A DNA stretch of 64,000 nucleotides from Bacillus tequilensis KCTC 13622 (GCF_000507145.1 NZ_AYTO01000034.1:310001-374000); one strand, 5' to 3'; shown: positions 19,892 to 27,793, counted from the first letter of the stretch. Made by a program: numbers and translations. Notes: generated by a model from the sequence alone, not told the origin.

Positions 19892-19970
19892 AAAATGATT
19901 TTTCGTCATATAACACCTTCAGGAAATCACTTTTTCCCAGTTTGATTATGGGTTCTTCTTTTTCTACAAT
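19892..19970 (+). promoter_or_regulatory. ComK K-box and sigma-A promoter of comG
   Basis: Two AT-boxes of the AAAA-N5-TTTT type: AAAATGATTTTTC at 19892-19904 and GAAATCACTTTTT at 19923-19935, separated by 18 bp, one of the standard ComK spacings. Just downstream, TTGATT (19942-19947) and TACAAT (19965-19970) with 17-bp spacing form a good sigma-A promoter. The comGA TTG start is 25 bases further. The arrangement is the known ComK-dependent control of comG. Confidence 0.88.
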
Positions 19971-19995
19971 ACGAATTGAAAGGAGGGGAATCAAT

Positions 19996-21066
19996 TTGGA
20001 TTCAATAGAAAAGATAAGCAGAACCTTGATTGAAGAGGCATATATAACGAAGGCTTCTGATATTCATATTGTGCCGAGGGAGCGTGACGCTATCATTCAT
20101 TTTCGAGTGGATCATGCCTTGCTGAAAAAAAGGAACATGAAAAAAGAAGAGTGTGCAAGACTGATTTCCCATTTTAAATTCCTCTCAGCAATGGACATAG
20201 GAGAAAGACGAAAACCGCAAAATGGCTCCCTTACGCTAAAGCTTGAAGAGGGACATGTTCATTTAAGAATGTCAACGCTCCCCACAATTAATGAAGAAAG
20301 TCTCGTAATCAGAGTGATGCCTCAATACAATATCCCTTCAATAGACAGACTGTCACTATTTCCAAAGACAGGAGCCACCTTACTCTCTTTCTTAAAACAT
20401 TCCCACGGCATGCTCATTTTTACCGGGCCGACTGGTTCGGGCAAGACCACCACATTATATGCTCTCGTTCAATATGCAAAAAAACACTTTAATCGAAATA
20501 TTGTCACACTGGAGGACCCTGTTGAAACAAGGGACGAGGATGTTCTTCAAGTACAGGTGAATGAAAAAGCAGGCGTGACCTATTCCGCAGGGCTGAGAGC
20601 GATTTTGCGCCATGACCCGGATATGATTATTTTAGGTGAGATCAGAGACGCGGAAACCGCTAAAATTGCTGTGCGGGCAGCGATGACGGGGCATCTGGTG
20701 CTGACGAGCCTTCATACGAGAGATGCGAAGGGCGCGATTTACAGGCTGCTTGAATTCGGCATCAATATGAATGAAATCGAACAGACTCTCATTGCAATAG
20801 CTGCTCAGCGTTTAGTTGATTTAGCTTGTCCGTTTTGTGAAAACGGTTGTTCATCGGTGTATTGCCGCCAGTCACGGAACACCAGGAGAGCAAGTGTTTA
20901 TGAGCTCCTTTACGGAAAAAATCTTCAGCAATGCATTCAGGAGGCAAAAGGAAATCATGCAAATTACCAATATCAAACACTCCGTCAAATTATCCGAAAA
21001 GGAATTGCGCTTGGCTACTTGACGACCAACAACTATGACCGGTGGGTTTATCATGAAACAGATTAG
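19996..21066 (+). CDS. comGA: Competence pseudopilus assembly ATPase ComGA
   Basis: 356 residues from a TTG start behind AAAGGAGGGGAATCAA. GspE/PilB-type secretion ATPase: Walker A GPTGSGKTTT, Asp box (LEDPVE), Walker B (DMIILGEIRD), His box (TGHLVLTSLHT) and a zinc-type cysteine set CPFCENGCSSVYC near residue 279. It lacks the long N1 domain of PilB, normal for ComGA. It energises assembly of the ComGC pseudopilus used for DNA uptake and is also implicated in growth arrest of competent cells. First gene of the seven-gene comG operon; its end overlaps comGB by 14 bases. Confidence 0.96.
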   Translation: MDSIEKISRTLIEEAYITKASDIHIVPRERDAIIHFRVDHALLKKRNMKKEECARLISHFKFLSAMDIGERRKPQNGSLTLKLEEGHVHLRMSTLPTINEESLVIRVMPQYNIPSIDRLSLFPKTGATLLSFLKHSHGMLIFTGPTGSGKTTTLYALVQYAKKHFNRNIVTLEDPVETRDEDVLQVQVNEKAGVTYSAGLRAILRHDPDMIILGEIRDAETAKIAVRAAMTGHLVLTSLHTRDAKGAIYRLLEFGINMNEIEQTLIAIAAQRLVDLACPFCENGCSSVYCRQSRNTRRASVYELLYGKNLQQCIQEAKGNHANYQYQTLRQIIRKGIALGYLTTNNYDRWVYHETD

Positions 21067-22090
21067 AAAAACTTGGACGTTAAAGGATCAAGCACAGTTA
21101 TTAAAGCGGCTCGGTGAAATGACGGCGGGCGGATATACACTTCTGGATGGATTGCATCTGATGGAACTCCAGATGAATAAGAGGCAGGCTGATGCCTTGG
21201 CTGACGCGGTCACACGTTTGAGGGAAGGGGCTCCGTTTTATCAAGTATTACAGAGCTTGTCATTTCATAAGGAAGCCGTAGGTATTTGTTATTTTGCTGA
21301 AACACATGGAGAACTGCCTGCTTCCATGATCCAGAGCGGAGAGCTGCTAGAACGAAAAATGGCACAGGCGGATCAGATGAAAAGGGTGTTGCGGTATCCG
21401 CTTTTCCTCATCTTTACTGTTGCTGTCATGTTTTATATATTACAGTCGATCATCATTCCTCAGTTTTCCGGTATTTATCAATCGATGAATATGGAAACCT
21501 CACATTCAACTGACATGCTTTTTGCTTTTTTTCAGCATTTTGATCTTGTGATCATTTTGCTGGTTCTTTTTGCAGCAGGTATCGGGCTTTATTATTGGCT
21601 TGTGTTTAAGAAAAAATCACCTGCCCGGCAAATGCTTATTTGTATCAGGTTACCTTTGATTGGACAACTGATCAGGCTGTTTAACAGCTACTTTTTTTCT
21701 TTGCAGCTAAGCAGCCTTTTACAATCAGGTCTCTCCATTTATGACAGCCTTAACGCATTTAAACATCAAACGTTCCTCCCTTTCTACCGCAGCGAGGCCG
21801 AACAGGTGATTGAACGGCTGAAAGCTGGTGAATCAATTGAAGCCGCTATTTGTAAAAGTCCTTTTTATGAAACTGATTTTTCAAAAGTCATATCTCACGG
21901 ACAGCTGAACGGCCGTCTTGATCGGGAGCTGTTCACATACAGCCAGTTCATATTGCAGCGGATGGAGCACAAGGTGCAAAAATGGACAGGCATCCTGCAG
22001 CCGATCATTTATGGGTTTGTTGCAGCAATGATCGTCATTGTGTATTTATCTATGCTTTTGCCCATGTATCAGATGATGAATCAAATGTGA
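21053..22090 (+). CDS. comGB: Competence pseudopilus inner-membrane platform ComGB
   Basis: 345 residues if translation begins at ATG 21053 inside the comGA end (MKQIRKTW), or 323 from a downstream ATG at 21119; no strong ribosome site decides. Two repeated GspF/PilC-like helical domains with hydrophobic segments around residues 120-145, 165-190 and 315-340. It is the polytopic membrane base on which the ComGC filament is assembled and through which ComGA acts. Overlap with comGA implies translational coupling. Confidence 0.94.
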   Translation: MKQIRKTWTLKDQAQLLKRLGEMTAGGYTLLDGLHLMELQMNKRQADALADAVTRLREGAPFYQVLQSLSFHKEAVGICYFAETHGELPASMIQSGELLERKMAQADQMKRVLRYPLFLIFTVAVMFYILQSIIIPQFSGIYQSMNMETSHSTDMLFAFFQHFDLVIILLVLFAAGIGLYYWLVFKKKSPARQMLICIRLPLIGQLIRLFNSYFFSLQLSSLLQSGLSIYDSLNAFKHQTFLPFYRSEAEQVIERLKAGESIEAAICKSPFYETDFSKVISHGQLNGRLDRELFTYSQFILQRMEHKVQKWTGILQPIIYGFVAAMIVIVYLSMLLPMYQMMNQM

Positions 22091-22103
22091 AAGGAAGAGG
22101 CTG

Positions 22104-22400
22104 ATGAACGAAAAAGGATTTACACTTGTTGAAATGCTGATTGTGCTCTTTATTATTTCGATATTGCTTTTAATTACGATACCGAACGTCACAAAACATA
22201 ACCAAACCATTCAGAAAAAGGGCTGTGAAGGCCTGCAAAACATGATTAAGGCCCAAATGACCGCATTTGAGCTCGATCATGAAGGGCGAACACCGAGCCT
22301 GGCTGATTTGCAGTCAGAGGGTTATGTGAAAAAGGATGCAGTTTGTCCAAACGGGAAGCGCATTATCATCAGTGGCGGAGAAGTTAAGGTTGAACATTAA
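22104..22400 (+). CDS. comGC: Major competence pseudopilin ComGC
   Basis: 98 residues. Begins MNEKGFTLVEMLIVLFIISI, a textbook class-3/type IV prepilin leader: basic start, cleavage after Gly5 before Phe, Glu at +5 of the mature protein, then a 20-residue hydrophobic helix. Two cysteines (KKGCEGLQN and AVCPNG) fit the known intramolecular disulfide. It is the main subunit of the DNA-uptake pseudopilus, processed by ComC peptidase. GGAAGAGG ribosome site. Overlaps comGD by 11 bases. Confidence 0.97.
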   Translation: MNEKGFTLVEMLIVLFIISILLLITIPNVTKHNQTIQKKGCEGLQNMIKAQMTAFELDHEGRTPSLADLQSEGYVKKDAVCPNGKRIIISGGEVKVEH

Positions 22401-22821
22401 ATTAAACGAGGAGAAGGGATTTACTCTTTTAGAAAGCTTGCTTGTGTTAAGTCTCGCCTCTATCCTCTTGATTGCCGTGTTTACCACACTTCCTCCTGTT
22501 TATGCTAATACTTCTGTTCGTCAGGCTGCATGGCAGCTAAAAAACGACATTATGCTTGCGCAGCAGACTGCAATGTCCACTCATCAAAGAACAAACATTC
22601 TCTTTCAGAGAAACAATTATCAATTAGTCATGGGTGATACGGTAATTGAACGGCCGTATGCATTGGGACTTTCTATAGAACCACAGACATTAAAAGACCG
22701 TTTGGAATTTAATGAGAAAGGTCACCCGAATTCAGGCGGAAAAGTAAGAGTAAAAGGACATACTGACTATGACATAACAGTTTATTTAGGGAGCGGGAGA
22801 GTCAATGTGGAGAGAAAATAA
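22390..22821 (+). CDS. comGD: Minor competence pseudopilin ComGD
   Basis: 143 residues from a TTG start (LNIKLNEEKG...) inside the comGC end; the longer frame starting at 22336 is entirely within comGC. Prepilin cleavage motif EKGFTLLESLLVLSL with Gly|Phe and Glu+5 is clear. Mature part is beta-rich. A minor pseudopilin required for transformation. Next gene comGE overlaps by 17 bases. Confidence 0.94.
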   Translation: MNIKLNEEKGFTLLESLLVLSLASILLIAVFTTLPPVYANTSVRQAAWQLKNDIMLAQQTAMSTHQRTNILFQRNNYQLVMGDTVIERPYALGLSIEPQTLKDRLEFNEKGHPNSGGKVRVKGHTDYDITVYLGSGRVNVERK

Positions 22822-23152
22822 AGGCTTTTCTACAATTGAAACAATATCTGCACTAAGCCTGTGGCTGTTTCTGCTGCTGACAGTCGTTCCTTTATGGAAC
22901 AAGCTGATAGCCGATGAAAAAATGGCAGGATCTCGTGAAATCGGCTACCAGATGCTGAATGAAAGCATTAGCAAATATATGATGACTGGTAAAGACACTG
23001 CGCCAAAAACGGTTACAAAAAACAATATTAATTATGAAATGAAGTGGGAGGAGGAGGGGGAGTATCAAAACGTGTGCATCTCAGCATCAGTTTATAAAGA
23101 AAAACCATTTTGCCGCAGCATTCTGCGGACAGACTGGCTATACGCTTCTTAA
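22805..23152 (+). CDS. comGE: Minor competence pseudopilin ComGE
   Basis: 115 residues. N-terminal ENKGFSTIETISALSLWLF holds the Gly|Phe prepilin site and Glu+5 followed by a hydrophobic helix. Short C-terminal globular part with two Cys (NVCISASV and FCRSIL). Minor pseudopilin of the uptake machine. The GAG-rich stretch (EEEGE) close to its end creates a run of Shine-Dalgarno-like sequence that may serve comGF (see findings). Confidence 0.93.
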   Translation: MWRENKGFSTIETISALSLWLFLLLTVVPLWNKLIADEKMAGSREIGYQMLNESISKYMMTGKDTAPKTVTKNNINYEMKWEEEGEYQNVCISASVYKEKPFCRSILRTDWLYAS

Positions 23153-23156
23153 CGTC

Positions 23157-23561
23157 TTGTTTTCACTTTCCGTCTTTTTGCTCATATCAGGTTCGTTAGC
23201 TGCTATCTTTCAGCTGTTTTTGTCACGACAGCAGGAACATGACGGTTTCACACAGCAAGAATGGATGATATCGATGGAACAGATGATGAATGAGTGCAAG
23301 CAGTCACACGCTGTTAAGACATCCGAGCATGGGAGCGTGCTGATCTGCACCAATCTGTCCGGCCAAGATATCCGTTTTGAAACCTATCATTCCATGATAA
23401 GAAAAAGGGTAGATGGTAAAGGGCATGTTCCGATTCTAGATCATATTACAGCCATGAGAGCTGATATTGAAAATGGGGTTGTTTTGCTCAACATTAAGAG
23501 TGAGAACGAAAAAATGTATCAAACTGCTTTTCCGGTTTACCCGTATTTAGGAGGAGGATAA
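23157..23561 (+). CDS. comGF: Minor competence pseudopilin-like protein ComGF (start unresolved)
   Basis: The coordinates give the part readable from the first conventional codon, a TTG at 23157 (134 residues; another TTG at 23178 would give 127). However the same frame is open back to 23043 and encodes a pilin-type cleavage motif GQTGYTLLNVLFSLSVFLLI directly upstream, which these starts truncate. The real N-terminus is therefore probably upstream, perhaps from a non-AUG codon near 23064. The rest is a beta-rich globular domain; minor pseudopilin role in transformation. Ends one base before comGG with GGAGGAGG overlapping its last codons. Confidence 0.88.
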   Translation: MFSLSVFLLISGSLAAIFQLFLSRQQEHDGFTQQEWMISMEQMMNECKQSHAVKTSEHGSVLICTNLSGQDIRFETYHSMIRKRVDGKGHVPILDHITAMRADIENGVVLLNIKSENEKMYQTAFPVYPYLGGG

Positions 23562-23936
23562 ATGTACCGCACGAATGGGTTTATTTATCCAGCTGTTCTG
23601 TTTGTCTCCGCACTTGTATTGCTCGTTGTGAACTTTACTGCTGCTCAATATGTTTCACGCTGCTTGTTTGAAAAGGAAACAAAAGAATTTTACACAGGAG
23701 AGAATTTGCTTCAAAATGGCGCTCTTCTGTCAATTCGGCATGTTCTTGAACAGAGGAAAGGGCAACAGGGTTCACAGCAGTTTACATATGGGCAGGTATC
23801 TTATCGTATTCACGATACGACCAAAAAAGAGCAAAAAGAAATCAGCCTAAGAGCGTTGACGGAGTCTGGAACAGAAAGAACTGCACAGATCGTGTTTGAT
23901 CAAAAGCAGAAAAAACTGCTGAACTGGACAGAATAA
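23562..23936 (+). CDS. comGG: Minor competence pseudopilin-like protein ComGG
   Basis: 124 residues, starting directly after comGF behind AGGAGGATAA. N-terminal hydrophobic helix (FIYPAVLFVSALVLLVVNF) lacks the usual charge motif E+5 of pilins, as known for ComGG/PilX-like subunits. C-terminal part is Gln/Lys-rich. Part of the tip complex of the competence pseudopilus. Last gene of the operon proper; yqzE follows after 71 bases. Confidence 0.92.
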   Translation: MYRTNGFIYPAVLFVSALVLLVVNFTAAQYVSRCLFEKETKEFYTGENLLQNGALLSIRHVLEQRKGQQGSQQFTYGQVSYRIHDTTKKEQKEISLRALTESGTERTAQIVFDQKQKKLLNWTE

Positions 23937-24007
23937 AGCAGAGAAAAGAGTATAAAAAAAGTCATGTGAGCCGACACTTTATAATAATTGAATGATGAGG
24001 TGATCAC

Positions 24008-24187
24008 GTGAAAACGAATGATTATGTCAAATATATGACTCAGCAATTTGTCAAATATATAGATACCCCGAGGGATGAGCGGAAAGAACGAAAAGAGGTT
24101 CGGAAAGAAATAAAAACGCCTGTTTCACAGCACTGGTTCGGTATTTTGCCCTATGGTTTCAAGCTATGGCTGAAGCGGAAAAAATAA
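24008..24187 (+). CDS. yqzE: Small basic protein YqzE
   Basis: 59 residues from a GTG start behind GAGGTGATCAC. Highly charged, Lys/Arg/Glu rich central part ([14 protein letters not shown]), hydrophobic patch near the C-terminus ([15 protein letters not shown]). Probably cytosolic or membrane-peripheral. Commonly co-transcribed with comG in B. subtilis and reported to be ComK influenced; not needed for the pseudopilus model. Function unknown. Confidence 0.85.
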   Translation: MKTNDYVKYMTQQFVKYIDTPRDERKERKEVRKEIKTPVSQHWFGILPYGFKLWLKRKK

Positions 24188-24228
24188 TAGCGAATATAAC
24201 GAGTAAGGTCCTTCAACAATGGAGGACC

Positions 24229-24555
24229 TTATTGATATTCTTCTAATATGGCAATTTTATTAACTTTTTGGCTGTAGGGATCGAATGAAATTGTCACAAA
24301 AACGCCGAATTCCTTTGATCCTTCCCTCAGCGTTAAGTGATATTGCTTCACGGCTTCATCTTTTCTTTTGCGGTCCCATACCTTTTGTTTGAACAGTACC
24401 TGTGCGAGCGGGTACCTTTTTTTTGCTTCTTTTACTGCAAGAGCTTCCCATTTGGACATGTGGCGGGCGGTTACAAGCGGTGTTTCTTCTGCGTGAGCGG
24501 CAGCGGTGCCGAAAACGAGAAGAGAAAGACAAATCACACATTGTTTGATCATCAT
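24229..24555 (-). CDS. yqzG: Secreted protein YqzG (DUF3889-type)
   Basis: 108 residues with a Sec signal peptide (MMIKQCVICLSLLVFGTAAAHA, AxA cleavage near residue 22). Mature domain of about 85 residues is a small alpha/beta fold with Lys/Arg-rich strand motifs (YPLAQVLFKQKVWDRKRK). Extracellular; unknown function. Divergent from the tapA operon, so the ~270-bp gap contains promoters of both. Confidence 0.85.
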   Translation of the reverse strand: MMIKQCVICLSLLVFGTAAAHAEETPLVTARHMSKWEALAVKEAKKRYPLAQVLFKQKVWDRKRKDEAVKQYHLTLREGSKEFGVFVTISFDPYSQKVNKIAILEEYQ

Positions 24556-24726
24556 GCTGTCACCCTTTCTTTGTTTATGATTACCAAATCAAAAATCGAT
24601 ATGCATTTCGTTTTCCGTTTGTAGTTCCAAAAATTTCAAAAAATAAAAAGGTGAGCAATATGGAGCAAGACTTTGTAATATGGCGGAAATATTCTTTTTA
24701 ACGAACAAAATGAACGATTTTGGTGG

Positions 24727-24782
24727 TTTTCAATCGATTAATCGTTGATTATACTCTAGTTGCTAGGTTCTTTAAAGAGAAC
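24727..24782 (+). promoter_or_regulatory. tapA promoter with SinR operator
   Basis: TTTTCA (24727-24732) and TATACT (24750-24755), 17 bp apart, give a sigma-A promoter. Overlapping the predicted start, GTTCTTT (24767-24773) faces AGAGAAC (24776-24782), an inverted pair matching the SinR consensus GTTCTYT. This is the point at which SinR represses the matrix operon. The rest of the 24556-24823 gap is AT-rich with a further AACGAACAAAATGAAC element at 24701-24716 that could hold extra regulator sites. Confidence 0.8.
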
Positions 24783-24823
24783 GATTGTCATATCCAGTGA
24801 CAGTGTTTTACAGGGGGTAAGAT

Positions 24824-25585
24824 ATGTTTCGATTGTTTCGCAATCAGCAACAGGCAAAAACGAAACAGAAAGTTCTGCTTATGTTTCAGCTTTCAGTCAT
24901 TTTCAGTCTGACTGCTGCGATATGCTTACAATTTTCCGATGATACAAACGCCGCTTTTCATGATATTGAAACATTTGACGTCTCGTTTCAAACGTGTACA
25001 GACTTTCAGCATACAGATAAAAGCTGCCATTATGATAAACGCTGGGATCAAAGTGATTTGCACCTATCAGATCAAACGGATACGAAAGGCACTGTATGCT
25101 CACCTATCGCTTTATTTGCTGAGCTCGAAAATACAGGTGAGAAACTTAGCAAATCAAAGTGGAAGTGGGATCTTCATAAGCTGAAGAATGCCCGCAAACC
25201 GTTAAAGGATGGGAACGTAATCGAAAAAGGATTTGTTTCCAATCAAATTGGCGATTCACTTTATAAAATTGAGACGAAGAAAAAAATGAAACCTGGCATT
25301 TATGCATTTAAAGTATATAAACCGGCCGGCTACCCAGCAGACGGCAGTAATTTCGAGTGGTCGGAGCCTATGACGATTGCAAAGTGCGATGAAAAACCGA
25401 CAGTCCCGAAAAAAGATACGAAGGCTGCCGTCAAAAAGAAGAAGGAAACAGCACAAAAAGATAGACAAGAAAAACCAAATAAAGAAGATACCTCTCAAGA
25501 AGCAGTAACAGATGAAAAAGAAGCCAAATCAGTTCAGAAAGAAAGTGGTGAAGAAGATGAAAAAAGCAATGAAGCTGATCAGTAA
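24824..25585 (+). CDS. tapA: TasA anchoring/assembly protein TapA
   Basis: 253 residues behind AGGGGGTAAGAT. An N-terminal signal/membrane segment (about residues 22-43) is followed by a globular extracellular domain with cysteine pairs (FQTCTDFQHTDKSC and GTVCSPIA) and, from about residue 185, a disordered highly charged tail rich in Lys, Glu and Thr. TapA is processed by SipW and starts and anchors TasA amyloid-like fibres. First gene of the SinR-repressed operon. The end overlaps sipW by 29 bases. Confidence 0.95.
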   Translation: MFRLFRNQQQAKTKQKVLLMFQLSVIFSLTAAICLQFSDDTNAAFHDIETFDVSFQTCTDFQHTDKSCHYDKRWDQSDLHLSDQTDTKGTVCSPIALFAELENTGEKLSKSKWKWDLHKLKNARKPLKDGNVIEKGFVSNQIGDSLYKIETKKKMKPGIYAFKVYKPAGYPADGSNFEWSEPMTIAKCDEKPTVPKKDTKAAVKKKKETAQKDRQEKPNKEDTSQEAVTDEKEAKSVQKESGEEDEKSNEADQ

Positions 25586-26141
25586 TATTCTCTACGTGAT
25601 CATCTTTACTCTCATTATTGTGCTGACACTTGTCGTGATTTCAACACGTTCATCCGGGGGGGAGCCCGCAGTGTTTGGATACACGATGAAATCAGTTCTG
25701 TCAGGTTCGATGGAGCCGGAGTTCAACACAGGGGCCTTAATATTGGTTAAAGAAATCACTGATGTGAAGGATCTCCAAAAGGGTGACGTTATTACATTTA
25801 TGCAGGATGCAAATACAGCGGTCACCCACAGAATAGTTGACGTGACGAAGCAAGGAGACCATTTGTTATTTAAAACAAAAGGGGACAATAACGCGGCAGC
25901 TGATTCAGAGCTTGTATCAGACGAAAATGTCCACGCGCAATATACAGGTTTTCAGCTTCCGTATGCGGGTTACATGCTTCATTTTGCCAGTCAGCCGATC
26001 GGGACTGCTGTTTTATTGATAGTCCCCGGCGTGATGCTGCTGGTGTACGCTTTTGTGACGATCACAAGCACGATTAGAGAAATTGAAAGAAAGACAAAAG
26101 CCTTGGAAACAGATACAAAGGACAGCACGATGTCTACTTAA
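25557..26141 (+). CDS. sipW: ER-type signal peptidase I SipW
   Basis: 194 residues from ATG 25557, favoured because GGTGA lies five bases upstream; an ATG at 25569 would give 190. Membrane helix at the N-terminus (about 10-30) and another near the C-terminus (about 145-175). The catalytic Ser is in SGSMEP and the general base is His (VTHRIVD) rather than Lys, which defines the ER/archaeal type. It cleaves the TapA and TasA signal peptides. The start lies within the tapA tail, so the two are coupled. Confidence 0.94.
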   Translation: MKKAMKLISNILYVIIFTLIIVLTLVVISTRSSGGEPAVFGYTMKSVLSGSMEPEFNTGALILVKEITDVKDLQKGDVITFMQDANTAVTHRIVDVTKQGDHLLFKTKGDNNAAADSELVSDENVHAQYTGFQLPYAGYMLHFASQPIGTAVLLIVPGVMLLVYAFVTITSTIREIERKTKALETDTKDSTMST

Positions 26142-26147
26142 CATCAG

Positions 26148-26178
26148 TTGTAAACCTGGCAACAGGTTTCGATATAAT
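26148..26178 (+). promoter_or_regulatory. Hairpin with GCAA tetraloop and -10-like element before tasA
   Basis: AAACCTG (26152-26158) and CAGGTTT (26163-26169) form a 7-bp stem closed by GCAA. Immediately after, TATAAT (26173-26178) lies 19 bp from TTGTAA (26148-26153). It may be an mRNA processing or stability element or a weak internal promoter; sequence alone does not decide. Confidence 0.5.
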
Positions 26179-26205
26179 ATCATTTTAATAAAAGGGGAGT
26201 TTGCC

Positions 26206-26991
26206 ATGAGTATGAAAAAGAAATTAAGTTTAGGAGTAGCTTCTGCGGCGCTAGGATTGGCTTTAGTTGGAGGAGGAACTTGGGCAGCATTTAACGACAT
26301 TAAATCAACGGATGCTGCTTTTGCATCAGGTACGCTTGATTTATCTGCTAAAGAAAATTCAGCGAATGTTAACCTGTCAAATCTTAAGCCGGGAGACAAA
26401 TTGACAAAGGACTTCCAATTTGAAAATAACGGCTCTCTTGCGATCAAAGAGGTGTTAATGGCACTGAATTATGGTGAATTTAAAGCAAACGGGGGCAGCA
26501 ATACATCTGCAGAAGATTTTCTCAGCCAGTTTGAAGTGACCTTATTGACAGTTGGAAAAGAGGGCGGAAATGGATACCCGAAAAATATTATTTTAGATGA
26601 TGCCAATCTAAAAGACTTGTATTTGATGTCCGCCAAGAATGATACAGCGGCTGCTGAAAAAATCAAAAAACAAATTGATCCTAAGTTCTTACATGCAAGC
26701 GGTAAAGTCAATGTAGCAACAATTGACGGTAAAACCGCTCCTGAATACGATGGTGTTCCAAAAACACCGACTGATTTCGATCAGGTTAAAATGGAGATCA
26801 AATTTAAAGATGACAAAACAAAAGATGAAAAAGGGCTAATGGTTCAAAATAAATACCAGGGCAACTCTATTCAGCTTCACTTCTCGTTTGAAGCGACACA
26901 ATGGAATGGTTTGACAATTAAAAAGGAACATACGGATAAAGACGGTTACGTGAAGGAAAATGAAAAGGCGCACAGTGAGGATAAAAATTAA
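26206..26991 (+). CDS. tasA: Major biofilm fibre protein TasA
   Basis: 261 residues from ATG 26206 behind AAAGGGGAG; the longer open frame reaching into sipW is rejected. N-terminal signal peptide (MSMKKKLSLGVASAALGLAL, cleavage after about residue 27) is cut by SipW. The mature protein is a jelly-roll type domain of the camelysin/TasA family with NLSNLKPGDKLTKDFQFENN near its start and a hydrophilic C-terminus. It polymerises into matrix fibres in biofilms and spore coats and has antibacterial and toxin-like effects reported. Last gene of the operon, closed by a strong terminator. Confidence 0.97.
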   Translation: MSMKKKLSLGVASAALGLALVGGGTWAAFNDIKSTDAAFASGTLDLSAKENSANVNLSNLKPGDKLTKDFQFENNGSLAIKEVLMALNYGEFKANGGSNTSAEDFLSQFEVTLLTVGKEGGNGYPKNIILDDANLKDLYLMSAKNDTAAAEKIKKQIDPKFLHASGKVNVATIDGKTAPEYDGVPKTPTDFDQVKMEIKFKDDKTKDEKGLMVQNKYQGNSIQLHFSFEATQWNGLTIKKEHTDKDGYVKENEKAHSEDKN

Positions 26992-27006
26992 TAGCAGCAT
27001 TAAAAA

Positions 27007-27045
27007 AGAGACGGCCCGGTATATCATATACCGGGCTGTTTCTGT
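27007..27045 (+). terminator. Terminator of tapA-sipW-tasA
   Basis: ACGGCCCGGTAT and ATACCGGGCTGT form a 12-bp stem with a 4-base loop, followed by TTCTGTGTTT. Preceded by AAAAAAGAG, so it may also help terminate sinR from the other side. Confidence 0.88.
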
Positions 27046-27085
27046 GTTTATTGACAAAAGAGGAGTTAGCGCCTCTGCTCAGGCA

Positions 27086-27421
27086 CTACTCCTCTTTTTG
27101 GGATTTTTTCCATTTTTGATAATCTAAAAATTCACGAAATTGTTTTTTCGATACCCCGGATGTCATTGCATCCCGAACCAATTTCTCCCATTCACTATCT
27201 AATTGACCATCGTATTCGGTTTCATGTTTCTCATCGAGCAAAGTATGAACCGAGACGTCCAGAACAGCGGAGACTTTTTCGAGAAATTGAATGGAGGGGT
27301 TCGTTTGTAGATTTCGTTCTATTGAGCTTAAATAAGACTTCGCTACCCCAGCCTTTTCGGCTAGTTCTGATAGTGAGTAGCCTTTTTCTTTACGGTATTG
27401 TTTAATACGCTGGCCAATCAA
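27086..27421 (-). CDS. sinR: Master biofilm repressor SinR
   Basis: 111 residues from a TTG start at 27421 (AAGGTGATGACA upstream on the minus strand). N-terminal Xre-type helix-turn-helix (about residues 2-60: GQRIKQYRKEKGYSLSELAE, then AKSYLSSIERN) binds GTTCTYT boxes, and the C-terminal helical hook (about 74-111) mediates tetramerisation and SinI binding. SinR represses tapA-sipW-tasA, whose operator is present at 24767, and also eps. Encoded on the other strand and convergent with tasA. sinI lies 33 bases upstream. Confidence 0.97.
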   Translation of the reverse strand: MIGQRIKQYRKEKGYSLSELAEKAGVAKSYLSSIERNLQTNPSIQFLEKVSAVLDVSVHTLLDEKHETEYDGQLDSEWEKLVRDAMTSGVSKKQFREFLDYQKWKKSQKEE

Positions 27422-27454
27422 TGTCATCACCTTCCTTGTGATATTATAGCACAT

Positions 27455-27628
27455 TCAGAAAGGATTTACGGTATGACTTCTAGCTGCCGGACCAGGATGA
27501 GAAGACTTTTTGTTTAAAAGTAAATATTTTCGTATTTCTTCAGGGCTGATATTTGCCTCTTTGGCTTTCAGCATTAATTCAACCCATTCTTGATCTAATT
27601 CGAAGTGCTCTTGTTTTGCATTTTTCAT
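27455..27628 (-). CDS. sinI: SinR antirepressor SinI
   Basis: 57 residues; start ATG 27628 behind AGGAGGAGAAACTGC. A short helical protein whose central part (ELDQEWVELMLKAKEANISP) mimics the SinR oligomerisation helices, so that a SinI-SinR heterodimer forms and the SinR tetramer is dissolved. Transcribed from a Spo0A-activated promoter; a perfect Spo0A box is seen 166 bases upstream at 27794. Compared with my memory of 168, the 'VELMVEAKEAN' segment here reads VELMLKAKEAN, a small change within the interaction helix. Confidence 0.95.
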   Translation of the reverse strand: MKNAKQEHFELDQEWVELMLKAKEANISPEEIRKYLLLNKKSSHPGPAARSHTVNPF

Positions 27629-27793
27629 GCAGTTTCTCCTCCTAAAATACTTGTTTATGTATTTCAGCCAGTCCGGCCATGCCTCATTGTATGCCTTCAT
27701 TGGTCTCTGGAAGTCATTTCCCATTAAATTGCCAGAATTTTTTTCCAATATATCTTTATTATAAACGCATTTTTTCAAAAAAAACGAGAATGA

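Noticed and set aside
24204-24231. Hairpin TAAGGTCC/GGACCTTA after yqzE as a terminator
   Set aside because: The stem is good but there is no T-run afterwards on the plus strand, and it overlaps the yqzG stop; left out as uncertain.
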